64,000 nt of DNA, taken from the NCBI GenBank assembly GCA_002633005.1, contig NMRA01000069.1, positions 222,203 to 286,202 on the forward strand. Reading direction: 5' to 3'. Under the pieces are notes generated by a model that saw only the letters and a list, made by a program, of their open reading frames with translations, had not been told where the DNA came from and did not search any database. The position numbers and the translations under genes are program-made. The DNA is from Phoronis australis. Lineage: Eukaryota; Phoronida; Phoronidae. Shown piece by piece: positions 49,044 through 61,012 of this stretch (within the stretch, counting starts at the first letter, position 1; each line of letters starts with the position of its first letter).

Positions 49044-50279
49044 AATAAGGTTGTGTTTTCACGATAAACTTGAAAAAACATTTGGTTTCAAGAAGTGGAA
49101 AATGGTGTTTCAATGACTGTGACATTTAATGAAGGGTTGCGACCAGTTTACCTTGTAATAATCAATTGCGACGAGATCTGGACTCATAAAGCTTGTCAGA
49201 TTTAGACACTACTCTAAAAGACGTAATTAATAATTCCACGAAAATGTAATACCGCGTTATTGATTTTAAACGCTTCGAATGTGACAGTTTAATAATTAAT
49301 CCACGGCAGAAATCTGAGCGTTTCATACATAGCCTATTTGCATTACACGTGGCCACAAGGATTGTAACTAAACTGGGTTCTGACTACTGAGCAAACATTT
49401 TGATATTAAACAGAATTGACAAATCAACTTTTAAATCAAAGTGTAATGAATACACGATCCTTACATTTGACCAACAAATTCGGTGACCACTGCACGTCAG
49501 CGCGTATTTTCGGTATACGCTTTTCTCAGCAAAATTAATATCCTGTCAAAAGTACATGTACTCGTTATCTATTGACACCAACGCAAACGTCAATAGGTTC
49601 GTGACGAGTGGGTCATTTTTCTTAATTTTGTTGTCTACATATATGTTTAACAATGGCCCCCGAACTGTCACTTTCAACTTTCAACTGGTCGAAAGTACTC
49701 ACAGTCTACTGAGAAAATTAGAACCACTTTGGCAATACTCGTAATCACGTGATCAAGTAATGAAAAGCCTTTAAGAAATAAAATTGCAATCGTTCGCTGG
49801 CATTATAGACATTTAGATGTTATTAAGATGTGAAGAGCAAATGCACATTAAACATGTTATTGAAAGCGTGGAATGAAAGTCCGAGAGATTACAATACACA
49901 TGAGCCACAAAATAACGGCAGCAAATGCCGGAATATTTACGCACAAGATTAGGCCCCCTCGGAGCTTAGAAAGGGGCGGAATGTAATATATCAAATTACC
50001 CTGGGGACAGCGGACGCTCTTCCGGAAGCCGTAAAACTTTCCCACGAGAAGATTTGAATTGTTATTGTTAAATGATGAAAATAAAAATGCTAATGATGTA
50101 TTTACCTGAAAGCATTCTTAGGACTCGTGAAAGTCGAAGTCGAAAATATCATACGTAAATCTTATTCAATTCAATGCACTTACATTTCACACTGACGATC
50201 AAACTTAGCAGCAACTGATTTTAAAATGGCAACCGACAAATAATGTTGTTCACTAGCCTACTACTAGGGGGGGCTGCGA

Positions 50280-50339
50280 AGCTGCCTTTGTCTTTTAAGA
50301 CAAAGGCAGCTGTGTCAGAAGTTAAAACTTCTGACACAG
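50280..50339. repeat. two adjacent perfect hairpins
   Basis: Hairpin 1 (50280-50311) has a 15-bp stem agctgcctttgtctt and a 2-nt loop. Hairpin 2 (50310-50339) has a 14-bp stem starting ctgtgtcagaagtt and a 2-nt loop. They abut and overlap by two bases. Both are perfectly paired, unlike most old repeats, which suggests recent origin or constraint. They lie within a 169-codon plus-strand frame that I do not accept as a gene. Confidence 0.85.
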
Positions 50340-52723
50340 ATCCAATATTGTATCTTCCGATGCGGCCACGCACCCAAATATTATTCTTTGTACGAAGGTT
50401 TTGGAGGTTTATCAAACACGATTTCCAAGCAAGGTACCACATCAGTTCGTTAAGATCATTTCAAAACCAGCAGCGTCTGTGTACTCCCACTGTGCTCGTA
50501 CTAGTTAACGCTCGGCGTACCGCCTACCCCAAACATTTACAAATTTACACTTCTAAGTGGCCATGCTCAGCTAACTACCCTCCCCCAAATTATTCAATCA
50601 AAACAACCTTAAGGGTGCCGTGTGTTTGTGAAAGCCTGTTTAATGAGAAGTTCGCATCGGGTATGTTAAAAATACACTACATGTTACTCATGGGTGCCGG
50701 AACAGGTACGGCCGGTCTGATGGACACAGAACCAACATTGTCCATAAAATAAGTCAAAAAGGCGTTTCGAGGCATCTACAATGCATCAAATGAGCCTTGA
50801 ATTCTAAAAATTTGAAGCTCCCAGACTTCCTACGGGGGAGTACCCCTCCAGTATCATAGTTATAGCCGACTTAGACGCTCGTCCATTTGGCGAAACAATG
50901 TTCTCGACGCTACTGGTACTGGACGTGATTACTCCATTCTAGACGGTATGTTAGTACATTGTCCGCATTCTTACGATTTTAATATTTGACTCCAACACGT
51001 GAGGTCCTAAGTTACCCGACTGATCGTTCAGGTAAACGCTTATCCGCAACCCACCTTGGGCTTAATGCCCGCCACCTCATTTTTTAGTTTTCCAGTTCAA
51101 GCGCCCTGGGCGTTAACCCGCATGACTTAGGAAACACCACACACCAAGAAACTTGCAACTTCTACGAGTCGGCATAATGCGTGCCAAATGGTGTTTACCT
51201 GGAAAATCTTTTTCCAGGACTACTAGAGGCCTTATGTTCTGCTGGGGGTGGGTCTACTGCACTATATTTTGGACGCTGCGTGCAACTGGAAATTGGGACA
51301 CGCACTCATTTGAAGAGTGGACAAGAAAATGGAACCCATTTGTAGGAAACTTCTATGGCTACGAAAAAATCACCCATACGAAGTTTTGTTCCAATAACAC
51401 CACCCTTTGTAGAGTTTGATTTCATAAACCTAGCATTTTCGTGTGTATTCGTGGACAGGCGTTTTTTTAACCAAAAAGCTTGAATCTGCAAGAAAAATTT
51501 TGCACTTTTGCAAATGAAATTTGTGAGTTGTGAAACTGAACCTTTTAAAAGATGTCTTAAGTTAAAACTGCCTTAGTGAACACTGATAAGGAATTAAATC
51601 GGAAACTGGTCGTGAAAAAGTCACCGATATCATCGGCACGTCTCGTACTTCTTTTCTACGGGAGTCTCCCCTTTCTCGATTCTTCCAACTTATGAGTCAG
51701 CTCGTGAAAAAATGCACCATGATAAAAAACGCTGTTAATGAAGACGCCGGCGTCGTCCGTGAGGACTGGAATATTGCCTATCTGCTGTAGAAAAGACGAG
51801 TTATGGCAGTTATCATTTTGGGTCATGCGGTAAATTAATTGATTTCCAATTAAGATCGCTAAAGGGTTGTTCAGATTAACTCCACTATGCAATCTCTGAT
51901 TGTAGTAAATGTGGTTACGTTCATAGTGAAATTGACTTTGTGTCATTCATCCGCCCCAGGTCTCCCAACTGTAAGCCCTCTTAGGAAAAGTTTTATTTCA
52001 CGCAGACAAAAGCCCGGGAAACGAACACTAGATACAGTACAAGCGAGATGTGGGAATTCAAACGCGCAGAAAACAAAATCAGAACTGCAATCGGCGGCAA
52101 ACTGTGTTGACGAGAAAAGGGCGATGATGTCTACAGCGTCAACGCCTATATAGATTGTTCAAGCAAACATGTTTCTGCAGAAACTATAAGGTTTCCTGCT
52201 ATCAAATGCGCTCTTTTGGACTAGAAGATGTACAATGATAGCCCATTCTACGCACATAGCAAGCCTTGGGGTATTGAAGCTAAAGTGGCACTGTTTCTCT
52301 CTTCCGCAAAGGTCCTAACTTGATGTTCAAGTCCCAGCGATGTCTGCTTTTCCGTGACAAAACTAAAAGATATTCTAAGGCACCGTGAGGGCTTCGCTAG
52401 ACTAGTGCTCACCAATCCCTTAGTCGATGACACCATGTCTAGTCGCTTACTGTCTAAATGCAAGTTGTGGAAGCTGCGCATTACTAGGCATGGGCGCAGT
52501 TCTGACACCGGGTGGAATAGGTGACTTCATTTTGTGGTAAGGCGTTAGCATAGACATCGCCACACAAATTCAAATTCCGCGTCCGGAAGTTGCGTTAACT
52601 ACCTAGATTTTCTTTATCATAAAAACGCTGCTTCAAAACTTCGCCGGTATCCTACTCAACTTTCCATCTCTCTGAGACGGCCTGTGTGTTTAGCAGGTAA
52701 ATTAACAATTCACAGTGACTTAC
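50340..52723. other. probable intron or flank of the signal-peptide gene; no exon supported
   Basis: If the signal-peptide exon is real, its first intron lies here on the minus strand. The minus frame at 51656-51946 has a possible internal acceptor (ttttctacag near 51791). However, only a different phase is open to its stop, so it does not join to the signal exon. The plus frames at 51153-51419 and 51887-52153 show no domain. Confidence 0.35.
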
Positions 52724-52784
52724 CTGCTCCTACCAGCGTGAGGACTGAAAAACAAATGACAAAAATCGTCAACACTTTCTTCAT
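52724..52784 (-). CDS. candidate first exon of a secreted protein (signal peptide)
   Basis: The minus strand carries ATG followed by K-K-V-L-T-I-F-V-I-C-F-S-V-L-T-L-V-G-A, then a near-consensus donor GCAG/gtaagt. This is a textbook signal peptide: a short Lys-Lys n-region, a ~14-residue hydrophobic core and small residues at the end. The intron falls in phase 1 right at the expected cleavage region, the usual gene structure for secreted animal proteins. An in-frame upstream ATG (52901) would give a longer, non-signal start, so the start at 52784 is preferred. The context before ATG is aggaaca, with A at -3 once the last bases are counted. No following exon was recognised between 52.7 and 44 kb, so the mature protein is unknown. 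Confidence 0.5.
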
Positions 52785-55609
52785 TGTTCCTGCAGTGCAG
52801 TGGACATCAGGGCGGAATAAACGCATCTCGGGTCTTTTTTTACCTTCATGGGAACACCTTTGCTGAAAATCTTTATTGACTGCAGCATGTGAACAGTTCA
52901 TTGAACAGTTTCATGTCTTCAAATGCTCCATCGAAGAGTTGAAACGAATTCTCGGTTGCTACTCCGCTTTTAAGAAAGCAAAAATGGCGAATCAAAAATT
53001 GTCAAATTCTTGTCAGTCACGGTTGTCAACGACAGAGGTTATTTTAACTGACAACGCTTCCTCGTGCGGATGGTGCAATCGCATTGTCATGAAAAATTGC
53101 GAGCAGCTTCAACAAAACTAGCGCTGTCCTAATCAGCCGATCGATCCACAATAGTTCGTGTTTTAATTTAGAAGTAGAGATCGTAGTCTAATCTGCATAT
53201 ACAGTAGTTGCTCGGAGGACGTCTTATACCAGTCATACAATCCGAACCATTTCGAATGCGAATTCGGCTTTTTTCGTACCAAGGCTTGTTTATCGCTTCA
53301 CTTCAATCTGCTTTGTTATTGGTAGATATGCTCACATGCGCGCCGCAGTCGTCGAGTAATAAAACTGCGAAATAAATTCCATCCGACTGCCTTAAATATG
53401 TCTTTTATCGACCTCGTACGCACATAATCCCAAGAGCATTCTTCTGTGGTCCTCTGCACCGATCAACAATTGGACGTCAGTAATTTCACTTTTCAACACT
53501 TGATCGAACTATTTTCCTTTGGTATCCGATTAATTGTTCCTCAGTACGGCACATATTTGTCCTGCCTATACAAAGTCCAATTCGCAAAACACTCCAATGT
53601 TAGTGTACTAAATAACAGCTACAAACGATGCACGCTCATTTATGTTGAATAGCATTGAAAACATTACCGCACCGTCTCGTATAGGACAAGTATTCGTACA
53701 TGTCTAATGTTAACGCTGCCTGTAATATTTATGCCATCTAACAATAACAAATAAGGCGTTCTCGCTTTCAAAGCAGACAAAACTGACACCTGGTGTTCAA
53801 GTGGCTGTTCGTCAGTGTTTTGAAACCAAGAAAACTCTAATTGAAACAAAATCTGAAATCAAAGATCCGTTCAAGTTTTTCGAGAATCATTGCAAAATTG
53901 GTTTCAAAACAATCGTATCAAAGCTTGTCTTCATAACATAAATGACGTTCCTACAAGTGGGTTCTCCAGAAAATTTTATTGAAGGCACGATAGAGTGATT
54001 TATAAGGGAGTGATAGTTTACAACGCCATCTATTGGTGATCACAGGCTTTAAGCAATGAGATAAATCTTAAGCACCAATTTATGTCAGTTCATACCATTA
54101 AACTTCCCATACATGTAACGCACAAGTTTTAGCTAGTGTAGTGAATGCGGTCTTCAGGGGCGGATCCAGAATTTTTATTTAGGGGGGAGCCAGGTCAGAG
54201 TATTAGCCAGGAATTTTGCCCGTCAGACAACCTCACCCCCGAACGGCCAGATGGAATCTGGGAGAGTTTTAGGGGAGGCATGGTCCCCTTGGCCCCATCT
54301 AAATCCGCCAATGGTCTTTCTTCACTTGACCACTGAGGCTCCATCATACCTTGTCACCTAGGCTTATATCAGCAACAGATAGTTCCGACACGTCAATCAG
54401 AATTCCAACCAATCAGGGCGCTGGAACATGTAAACACATCAACAGTTCGCCATTCTTGTCCCATAAACACTGGTTGCAAACGAAAACGTTTCGCTATGTG
54501 TTTGGCTACATGCGATGCAGATGAAGGTTCCTGTCGCTGATAAAAGCATAATATGCCGTGGCTACATTGCCAGCATCGTTAAATCTTGCTTTATAGCACA
54601 GCATATCACAATCGTGAAGTATCCAAAAAACGAGAAAATAGAAGAGAAGTGAGTTCAATTGAAAACGTTGATTTCAATTTTCGGGCCATTATGTCTTAGA
54701 GCACCGTGAATAGTTTTGTCCCAAAACAGCTTATTTTGGTCCAAAAAGGTTAAGTTCGTGAATTAGTTTAAACCGGCTTAAAATAACGGGAACGAAAAAG
54801 TTCATTTTGTTTGTGCTGACACTGGATCTCTATCAGAAGACAGTCTATGCATTTTCAAAAGGATTTTCTTTAACCTTAATTGGAGTGCCAAGATTCGGTA
54901 ATTTTTCCGTTTTGTGTACTTGATTTTTAGCCATTCTGAGGTGCGCGGAAGGACAGTTTGAAATGCAGATGATTTCAAATATTATTTTCCCTCTGTTTAC
55001 TGTCTGACTATAACTTGAAAATAAAAGAATTAAAAAATGGTGTTTTTTTTGGTTTCCAAGCAACAGCCGATAGACAGGGCATATATTACAGTCCTTGAAT
55101 ACAGGCAGTATGCAGATGTATCTCGCAATCCCCATAAAGGGTCTTCATTGATTTTTTGCAGATATGTTTTCATAGGGATGAAATCGGTCGACGTCAATTT
55201 TTAGATAATTCTGCTACTGCTGGCCCCCTGGTGGTAGTTTATACAACGAGTTTTTTCTGCTGAAATTTCGTATAAAATTTAGCCATAATGTTTCTTTCCA
55301 GAAAACGTGGCAGATGCATGTTTTCTAGTGACTTTAACCTGTGCTGCCCCCCAGTGACAGTTTTAACATTTTGGAAACCGTTCAAATGTCTAACCTGTAC
55401 GATAGACATTTACTAGATTTTTGGAGTATTAATTTGTACACCTAAATTGCTCATTATGACCCATTGTTTCAATATTTCAAGAGCAGGCAAAATTGTTTTT
55501 AAAGTTGATTTTTGTGAAGTTTATGAAATGTTGTCACATGACACTTTTTCATACAAGTGGTGTTGTTCATTTTTTTAAGTTGTTTTGGTAACGAATTGTG
55601 TTTTTTTAG

Positions 55610-55859
55610 AAGAGTCTGGGTAAAACGTGCACCAACACAACTCTGCGGTTTGATAAAGACAGATGCTTGCGATACAGTTCCATTAAATACCGATGGTGAC
55701 GTGCCTATCGCACCGGCTGCTGACGTCACATTAAACAACCAAAATTCATTACTTTGGACAAATACTGATAGTAATTATCAATTATCACCACACGCACGTA
55801 TGTTGAAGTGGTTGCGAAAAATAACTAAGTCAAAAGTGGAGGTGCTTCCGTACACGTAG
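55610..55859 (+). CDS. candidate terminal exon, unknown protein
   Basis: A strong acceptor (gtgtttttttag) opens a frame of 83 codons ending TAG. The content looks protein-like: R-R-V-W-V-K-R-A-P-T-Q-L-C-G-L-I, acidic T-D-G-D-V-P-I-A-P-A-A-D-V, then basic H-A-R-M-L-K-W-L-R-K-I-T-K-S-K-V. Amino-acid composition is balanced, unlike the surrounding AT-driven frames. I recognise no domain, found no upstream partner exon, and saw no poly(A) signal close by. It could be a genuine last exon or an old retroelement piece. Confidence 0.3.
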
Positions 55860-57798
55860 TTATTCTCAACCCAATGCAATGCAATTGTGGTTATAATGCT
55901 TGCAGTTAGAGAAAGAATGGGACACTCTTTCGGCTTCATTTTCATAAAAATCAAGAAAAAATCATTTAATGCAAACCAGCTTCATTAAAACGTATTCTCA
56001 AAATATGCCCTTTCAACACGACATCATTTTTTCAAAAGTAGATGTACAAATTTTTGTAATCCTGTGCTACACTTGACTCAGCAGTTTGATTGTTTTCCTG
56101 AAACACCATGGAAATGCCTTGACGCATGGTACGTGTGTTTACACATTTTTTAGTGTACCTTTTCATAATCAGATTAAAGATTGACAATTGCTACTCGTTT
56201 TGATAGTACTTTAGGTCCAGCAGTCAAGGATTTTTACTCTGGTACCCACGGCAGTTGCACAATCTACCAAGAGTACCAGAAGCGTGCCTCGGCTTGTGAT
56301 TGACTAATGCCGTTCAAACGCACTCTAATACTTAACGTATGTGACAATTTAATCCAGATGAACTTCGGGGTTTTTTCGAAAATGTACAATTTAAATCTTA
56401 ATCTTGAATAATGATCTAGAAATAATTCAATTAGTGACAGAAGGAAAAGTAAATTGTCAAGTGAAAGTACTCGCAAAATGTTCTCCTAATAGCTTGTCGG
56501 ACCCTCGCGTTCAATTGTTAGCTCACTGAATTTTTAAATATCCACAATTTTGTCGACTGTGTTGTGTTGACCTGCATGCATTCTAGACGTACAAGTAATA
56601 TAAGAATATTTTTTTCTATAAGTTTCCACAAAACGCGTTTAGGTCAACTTTCAACATGAAGTAATAATGAATTAAATAAAACGTCCTTTCAAAAAAGTTA
56701 AACAAAATGAATTCCCGCTTGATATGATATTTTCACAACTCCATAACCAATTTTATTGATTTAAATACTAAACAATATCTTGAATAATTCATCGTGAAAA
56801 CTGATGTGAAAATTCTGGGTTTCAGTTCGTTTCCGGCAAATTTCGTCAAATATTCAAATTTTCGCAAAGAGAATTACTAAAGACACAGCGACGGTTGCCA
56901 CGAACTCGTCAGGTAAGCGCTTCTCTAGTACCTGAAAAGGAGGCTCTGTAGAACTGTCTACCATGAAACAGGAGGTGTTGCCTGAATATACACATACTGC
57001 CAATCAACATTTAGGGCTGTTTTAAAGACAGTAATATTCCAATGAATTTTGTAATTAGTAACCAGGTAGACGATACCGCCCAACTTGCTGAATCGCTTTA
57101 CATTGGTAGGTCCTGGATAGTCTTTCAAAGATTGCATCTGCTCAACGATGAGCACCCATTGCCTAAGTAATTAAAACACTTGACATGGTAACGAAACCTT
57201 CGACTATTCATCTGGGGCAATACAGAAATGTACTGCCACCCAGAGATAGAAACATTGACCTTTAGGAATAATGGTTGATGACATGTGCTATCAGATTCCT
57301 TGCTTCCGACGGACGTATCACTCATTTTGAGTCACACTGTTATTTGAGTCACATGACCTTGATGTTTACTGTTTTCCGAAAGAAAACCGAAAATTGAACG
57401 ATTCAGTGAAATGTGTTTTGGTCACGATAAGCTGGCGTGCCATTCTATTTTACTATTGTTCTTAGACATACGTGTACTTGAAACTTTAAAAAATTCATTT
57501 TTGTTAATAATTTGCGACCCAGGGCAAAACGCCTACCCTTGGGCGTTTTACAACAAAGCAGAGGGTGTTTTGCCTCAAGCAAGGGTCAAAACGTTCTGAT
57601 TTGTTAATTAAGTCGTTAGTTCCCAGTGATGAGCAACGCTTGTGCAAATTAGTTCAAGACACTGGAAGAGATTCGTTACTCATGTTTTTCTATTCTGAAA
57701 GTTCAGGCGGGAAAGGAAATTATGGATTTTCTCGCTCAGCTAGTGCGTCGTGCCCTATCCTATTGTATGAACGGCATGTCCTAAGAATCGAGATACAA

Positions 57799-57846
57799 AC
57801 TCGAGTAAAATCTCGAGATTTCATGCAAAATCTCGTAATTTCGAGT
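57799..57846. repeat. imperfect 48-bp palindrome of TCTCGA words
   Basis: Runs from actcgagtaaaatctcgaga to ctcgtaatttcgagt and is nearly its own reverse complement. It is probably a foldback remnant. Confidence 0.5.
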
Positions 57847-58445
57847 CCAGGCTCGAATCCATAGTTACAATACTGGAACCGTCAAGCTGTAAATTTGGAT
57901 TATCGTGCCAACTCTGTCAAAGTTTGGGAATCCCGAGTAACTAAATCAAACGTATTCCATCTATCCAAACATGGTAGCCGAGTACGAAAATTATTTTTCT
58001 TAGCTTTCAACAGATGTAACTGACAGTTCGTTACTTTTTACCAAGCCCGAGAGACACGCGTGCACTGCAAAACAGTCGCAAAACAAGAATTATAAAGTAC
58101 CAATAACAAACAATGAAGAAACTGTCATTCTTTAAGAAGCGGAAGTCTTAATTGTTGACAGTGGAGCTCTCGGGCTAAAAGCCCGTCAAAGAAAATTTCG
58201 GATACGGTCTGTACCTACAAGAGCAAAAAGTTTGAAAGTTTCGTGCGAACTTTTGTATTATCTAAAGGTCCACTTCCCGGCGAACGGTGAATCAATAAAT
58301 ATTCATGTGTCGAATTTGTTATATGTGGAATGTTCTTATTTGTCGGTAGTTTGACTCTTAGAAAAGAAAGCAGGCGTTCTGTTGGTCAAAAGATCAAGTT
58401 GTCATATTTTACTTACAGCACTCGAAAACATGTTCAGATTCGATA

Positions 58446-58473
58446 CGCGCGCGCGCGCGCGCGTGTGTGTGTG
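58446..58473. repeat. (CG)n(TG)n alternating tract
   Basis: About nine CG dinucleotides run straight into five TG dinucleotides, 28 nt of unbroken alternating pyrimidine-purine, the classic Z-DNA-forming composition. It lies ~0.8 kb upstream of the ABHD17 start codon. The retained CG run is unusual in a methylated or CpG-poor context. Confidence 0.9.
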
Positions 58474-59081
58474 ATTTCATATAAATGAGTAATGTGCCTG
58501 TGTAGGCGTGAAATTTGTGTATGATTATTTATGGTGTAAGTATCTAATTTGTTCCTGTAATATCTTGAAAGTCTAGTACATGTAGGTGTGTGGGTACTTA
58601 TCTTATTTAGAGAATGTGCAAACGTAAACAGTGACTTTACCGTGATTGTATTGTAAAATGAAGTCTTGAGTATACAATTGTGGTTGCGATATGTAAAATT
58701 TTTTAAAGATATTGTTAAGCAGGATCATATCAAAAGTGTCCTAGAGCAGAGGTATTTTGAAGAATTCGCGTATTGGATATGTGTGTGGTCAAAGTATAGT
58801 GTGAACTCAGCTCGGTTGATTATTTCGTTTCTGAAGGAATTGTTATTTGTTTGAACAAATTCCCATAATATTATGATACCAAATATTAAGTGAGATTTGA
58901 TGTGTATGCATTTTCCATCCCTCTGAAGAACTGGAAGTCTTTTTAAATACTTCAGCTTTCATACTTGACACATCATTTCGTTTCAGGGAAAATACTGCTC
59001 GCCTCTGGCGGGATCTAGATTCCTCCTAGTTTATCTTGTAAGCACTAGACGGCGCTATAACCGGTCTCGTTTTCATGACAA

Positions 59082-59089
59082 TGACGTCA
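59082..59089. promoter_or_regulatory. full CRE palindrome TGACGTCA
   Basis: A perfect cAMP-response element consensus lies about 150 bp upstream of the ABHD17 ATG, where promoter or 5'UTR would be expected. It is embedded in caatgacgtcacgag. CREB/ATF binding is inferred from the consensus only. Confidence 0.4.
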
Positions 59090-59236
59090 CGAGAAATGGA
59101 AAAAGGGAAGTAGATTCGATATATTTGTCATTTCACAAATCGCAATTATTTTTGGTTTGCGGTCCATCAAATTTTATAACAGAGTGGTCACAAGTCATAT
59201 ACTGTTACCGGAATAGGCACAGAAACCAAACCAAAG

Positions 59237-59883
59237 ATGAATGGTCTTAGTTTTAGCGAATTATGCTGTTTGTTCTGTTGTCCACCTTGTCCGTCGAAAA
59301 TTGCAGCGAAGCTGGCATTTTTGCCTCCCGAACCTACTTACTCTATTTCAACAGACGACACAGGATCGAAATATAATTTACATCTTACTGATAGGGCGGA
59401 ATGGCAGTACACTCAGAAAGAACTAGACTGCATCGAAGTATTCCAAACGCGCAGCAACCGTGGAAACCGAATTTCTTGTATGTTCGTTCGCTGCAGTCCG
59501 AACGCCAAATTCACCATATTGTTTAGCCATGGAAATGCTGTCGATCTTGGACAAATGAGCAGTTTCTACATCGGTCTGGGATCTCGCTTAAACTGCAACA
59601 TATTTAGCTACGACTACTCAGGCTATGGAACCAGTACAGGAAAAGCATCGGAAAAGAATCTGTACTCTGACATTGATGCTGCCTGGCAAGCACTGAGAAA
59701 CCGTTACGGTATTACTCCGGACCATGTCATTGTGTACGGGCAAAGCATAGGAACAGTCCCCACAGTAGATCTAGCCTCAAAGTATGAAGTAGGCGCGGTC
59801 ATCTTACATTCCCCATTGACGTCTGGAATGAGAGTGGCATTCCCTGATACTAAAAGAACCTGGTTCTTTGATGCATTTCCCAG
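59237..59883 (+). CDS. ABHD17: ABHD17-type alpha/beta-hydrolase (depalmitoylase), first coding exon
   Basis: ABHD17 enzymes remove palmitate from membrane proteins (Ras- and PSD-95-type substrates in mammals). The start at 59237 has A at -3 and gives [18 protein letters not shown]. Cysteines at 10, 11, 14, 15 and 18 form the family's palmitoylated membrane-targeting cluster. The hydrolase core follows: [12 protein letters not shown] (oxyanion region, ~96-107), [10 protein letters not shown] (~124-133) and Y-G-Q-S-I-G-T with nucleophile Ser170. [13 protein letters not shown] comes near the end. The exon stops at CCCAG/gtaaag (phase 2), after F-D-A-F-P. The two or so C-terminal exons with the catalytic Asp and His (normally I-H-G-T-E-D and G-H-N) were not found by 64 kb. 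Confidence 0.95.
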
Positions 59884-60918
59884 GTAAAGCTTGAACGGTT
59901 TTGTACTTTTTTCATTAATTATTTGCGAGTTGGATGCCTTATTCTCAAAAACATTTCAAAACATTTTGGAGCAATATTTCTTTCTGTATGTAGCAGCACT
60001 GTTCCAAATGGAAATTCTCTTTTTTCGAAAAGGTGGTACTTATAGTTGAATATATTATAGACACTGATTTTGAAGTCTCAGACTCTTCTAACTTCTAGTT
60101 CTAACCTGATGCAGTCTATCCAAAGACGATACATTGGTCATCCATGGATTTTTGTCTAGTTTGTCATATTTAGTGTCGAACTGTCTGCTACTTGGTGCTG
60201 CTTGATCGAGTGGTGATGACAATCAAGTTTATGTCACTTTTAGCCTCAGTTGATTGATAGATGGTATATTTTTGTCAAAAATTCTTGATTGAAATTATGT
60301 ACAAGTGTGTTCTAAGCCATTTGTCTTGTCACTTTTACTAGGTTTAGTTTTAAATTCTACTGAGTCTATTTGAAGTTGGCGAAGTGAAATTCAAAGTGGT
60401 TATGTGAAGTTGTAAAATGTGGACTTTCAATAGTTATGTCAAAAACTGTATGTCTTGCAAAGCTAGCGACACAAGTGCTTGAGGGATTTTCCAGTTTGAG
60501 AATCTTTGTTGCATAGTATAAAAACGTATGCATGATTTGTAAATACTCTGTGAGCTGTAGTCTTGTCTGAAATTAGGGTGGTAGTCAAAACAATGGACAA
60601 ACATCTCTTGTGACATCAGTCTTTCCTTTGGCTGAGTCATTGGCTTGAGCCAAGAGGTCAGAGTTCACCTGTGACCCCACTGTGTTTGCATTGTGGCCTG
60701 ACCTTCCTAAATACAAACAAAATAAATTCTGTCAACAGTAGTATTCAACACCCAGGTCTTTGTTTAATTGGAGGAGTTCAAATATAAATCTGAATGCCTG
60801 CTTACTCTGTTCATTAGTAAGTGCCATTGTGTAAGATTTGTCGATTTGATTCAATGTTTGCCTAATTATTGCTAGATAAGCTAACCAGAAGCTACTTTAT
60901 GGAAATTACCTTCAAGTT

Positions 60919-61012
60919 GTTTACCTGAGATTTGTACCAGATGGCCTAACAAAATCTGAGGTGGTGTTTACCTGAGATTTGTGCCAGATGGCCTAACGAA
61001 ATCTGAGGTGGC
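60919..61012. repeat. 47-bp tandem duplication
   Basis: Two direct copies of a unit beginning gtttacctgagatttgt and ending aaatctgaggtggt. They differ at only two or three positions, which marks a recent local duplication. Confidence 0.9.

Larger units (their letters stand above)
44293..50279. other. gene-poor interval
   Basis: It contains the inverted repeat at 44.75 kb and a degenerate CA/CG microsatellite at 48965-49043. The plus-strand frame at 48469-48720 has no recognised domain. Nothing else could be supported. Confidence 0.4.
52785..59236. other. intergenic region between the signal-peptide exon and ABHD17
   Basis: Apart from the candidate exon at 55.6 kb, this holds an imperfect ~48-bp palindrome of tctcga words (57799-57846) and a CG/TG alternating tract at 58.45 kb. 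Low-complexity AT-rich DNA fills the rest. The plus frame at 57565-57864 is not recognised. Confidence 0.4.

Noticed and set aside
50243-50752. 169-codon plus-strand open frame
   Set aside because: It begins in the twin hairpins, has no domain or signal peptide, and its composition follows local bases. Length alone is not convincing.
51656-51946. Second exon of the signal-peptide gene
   Set aside because: The internal acceptor would open a frame that does not match the phase-1 donor at 52724.
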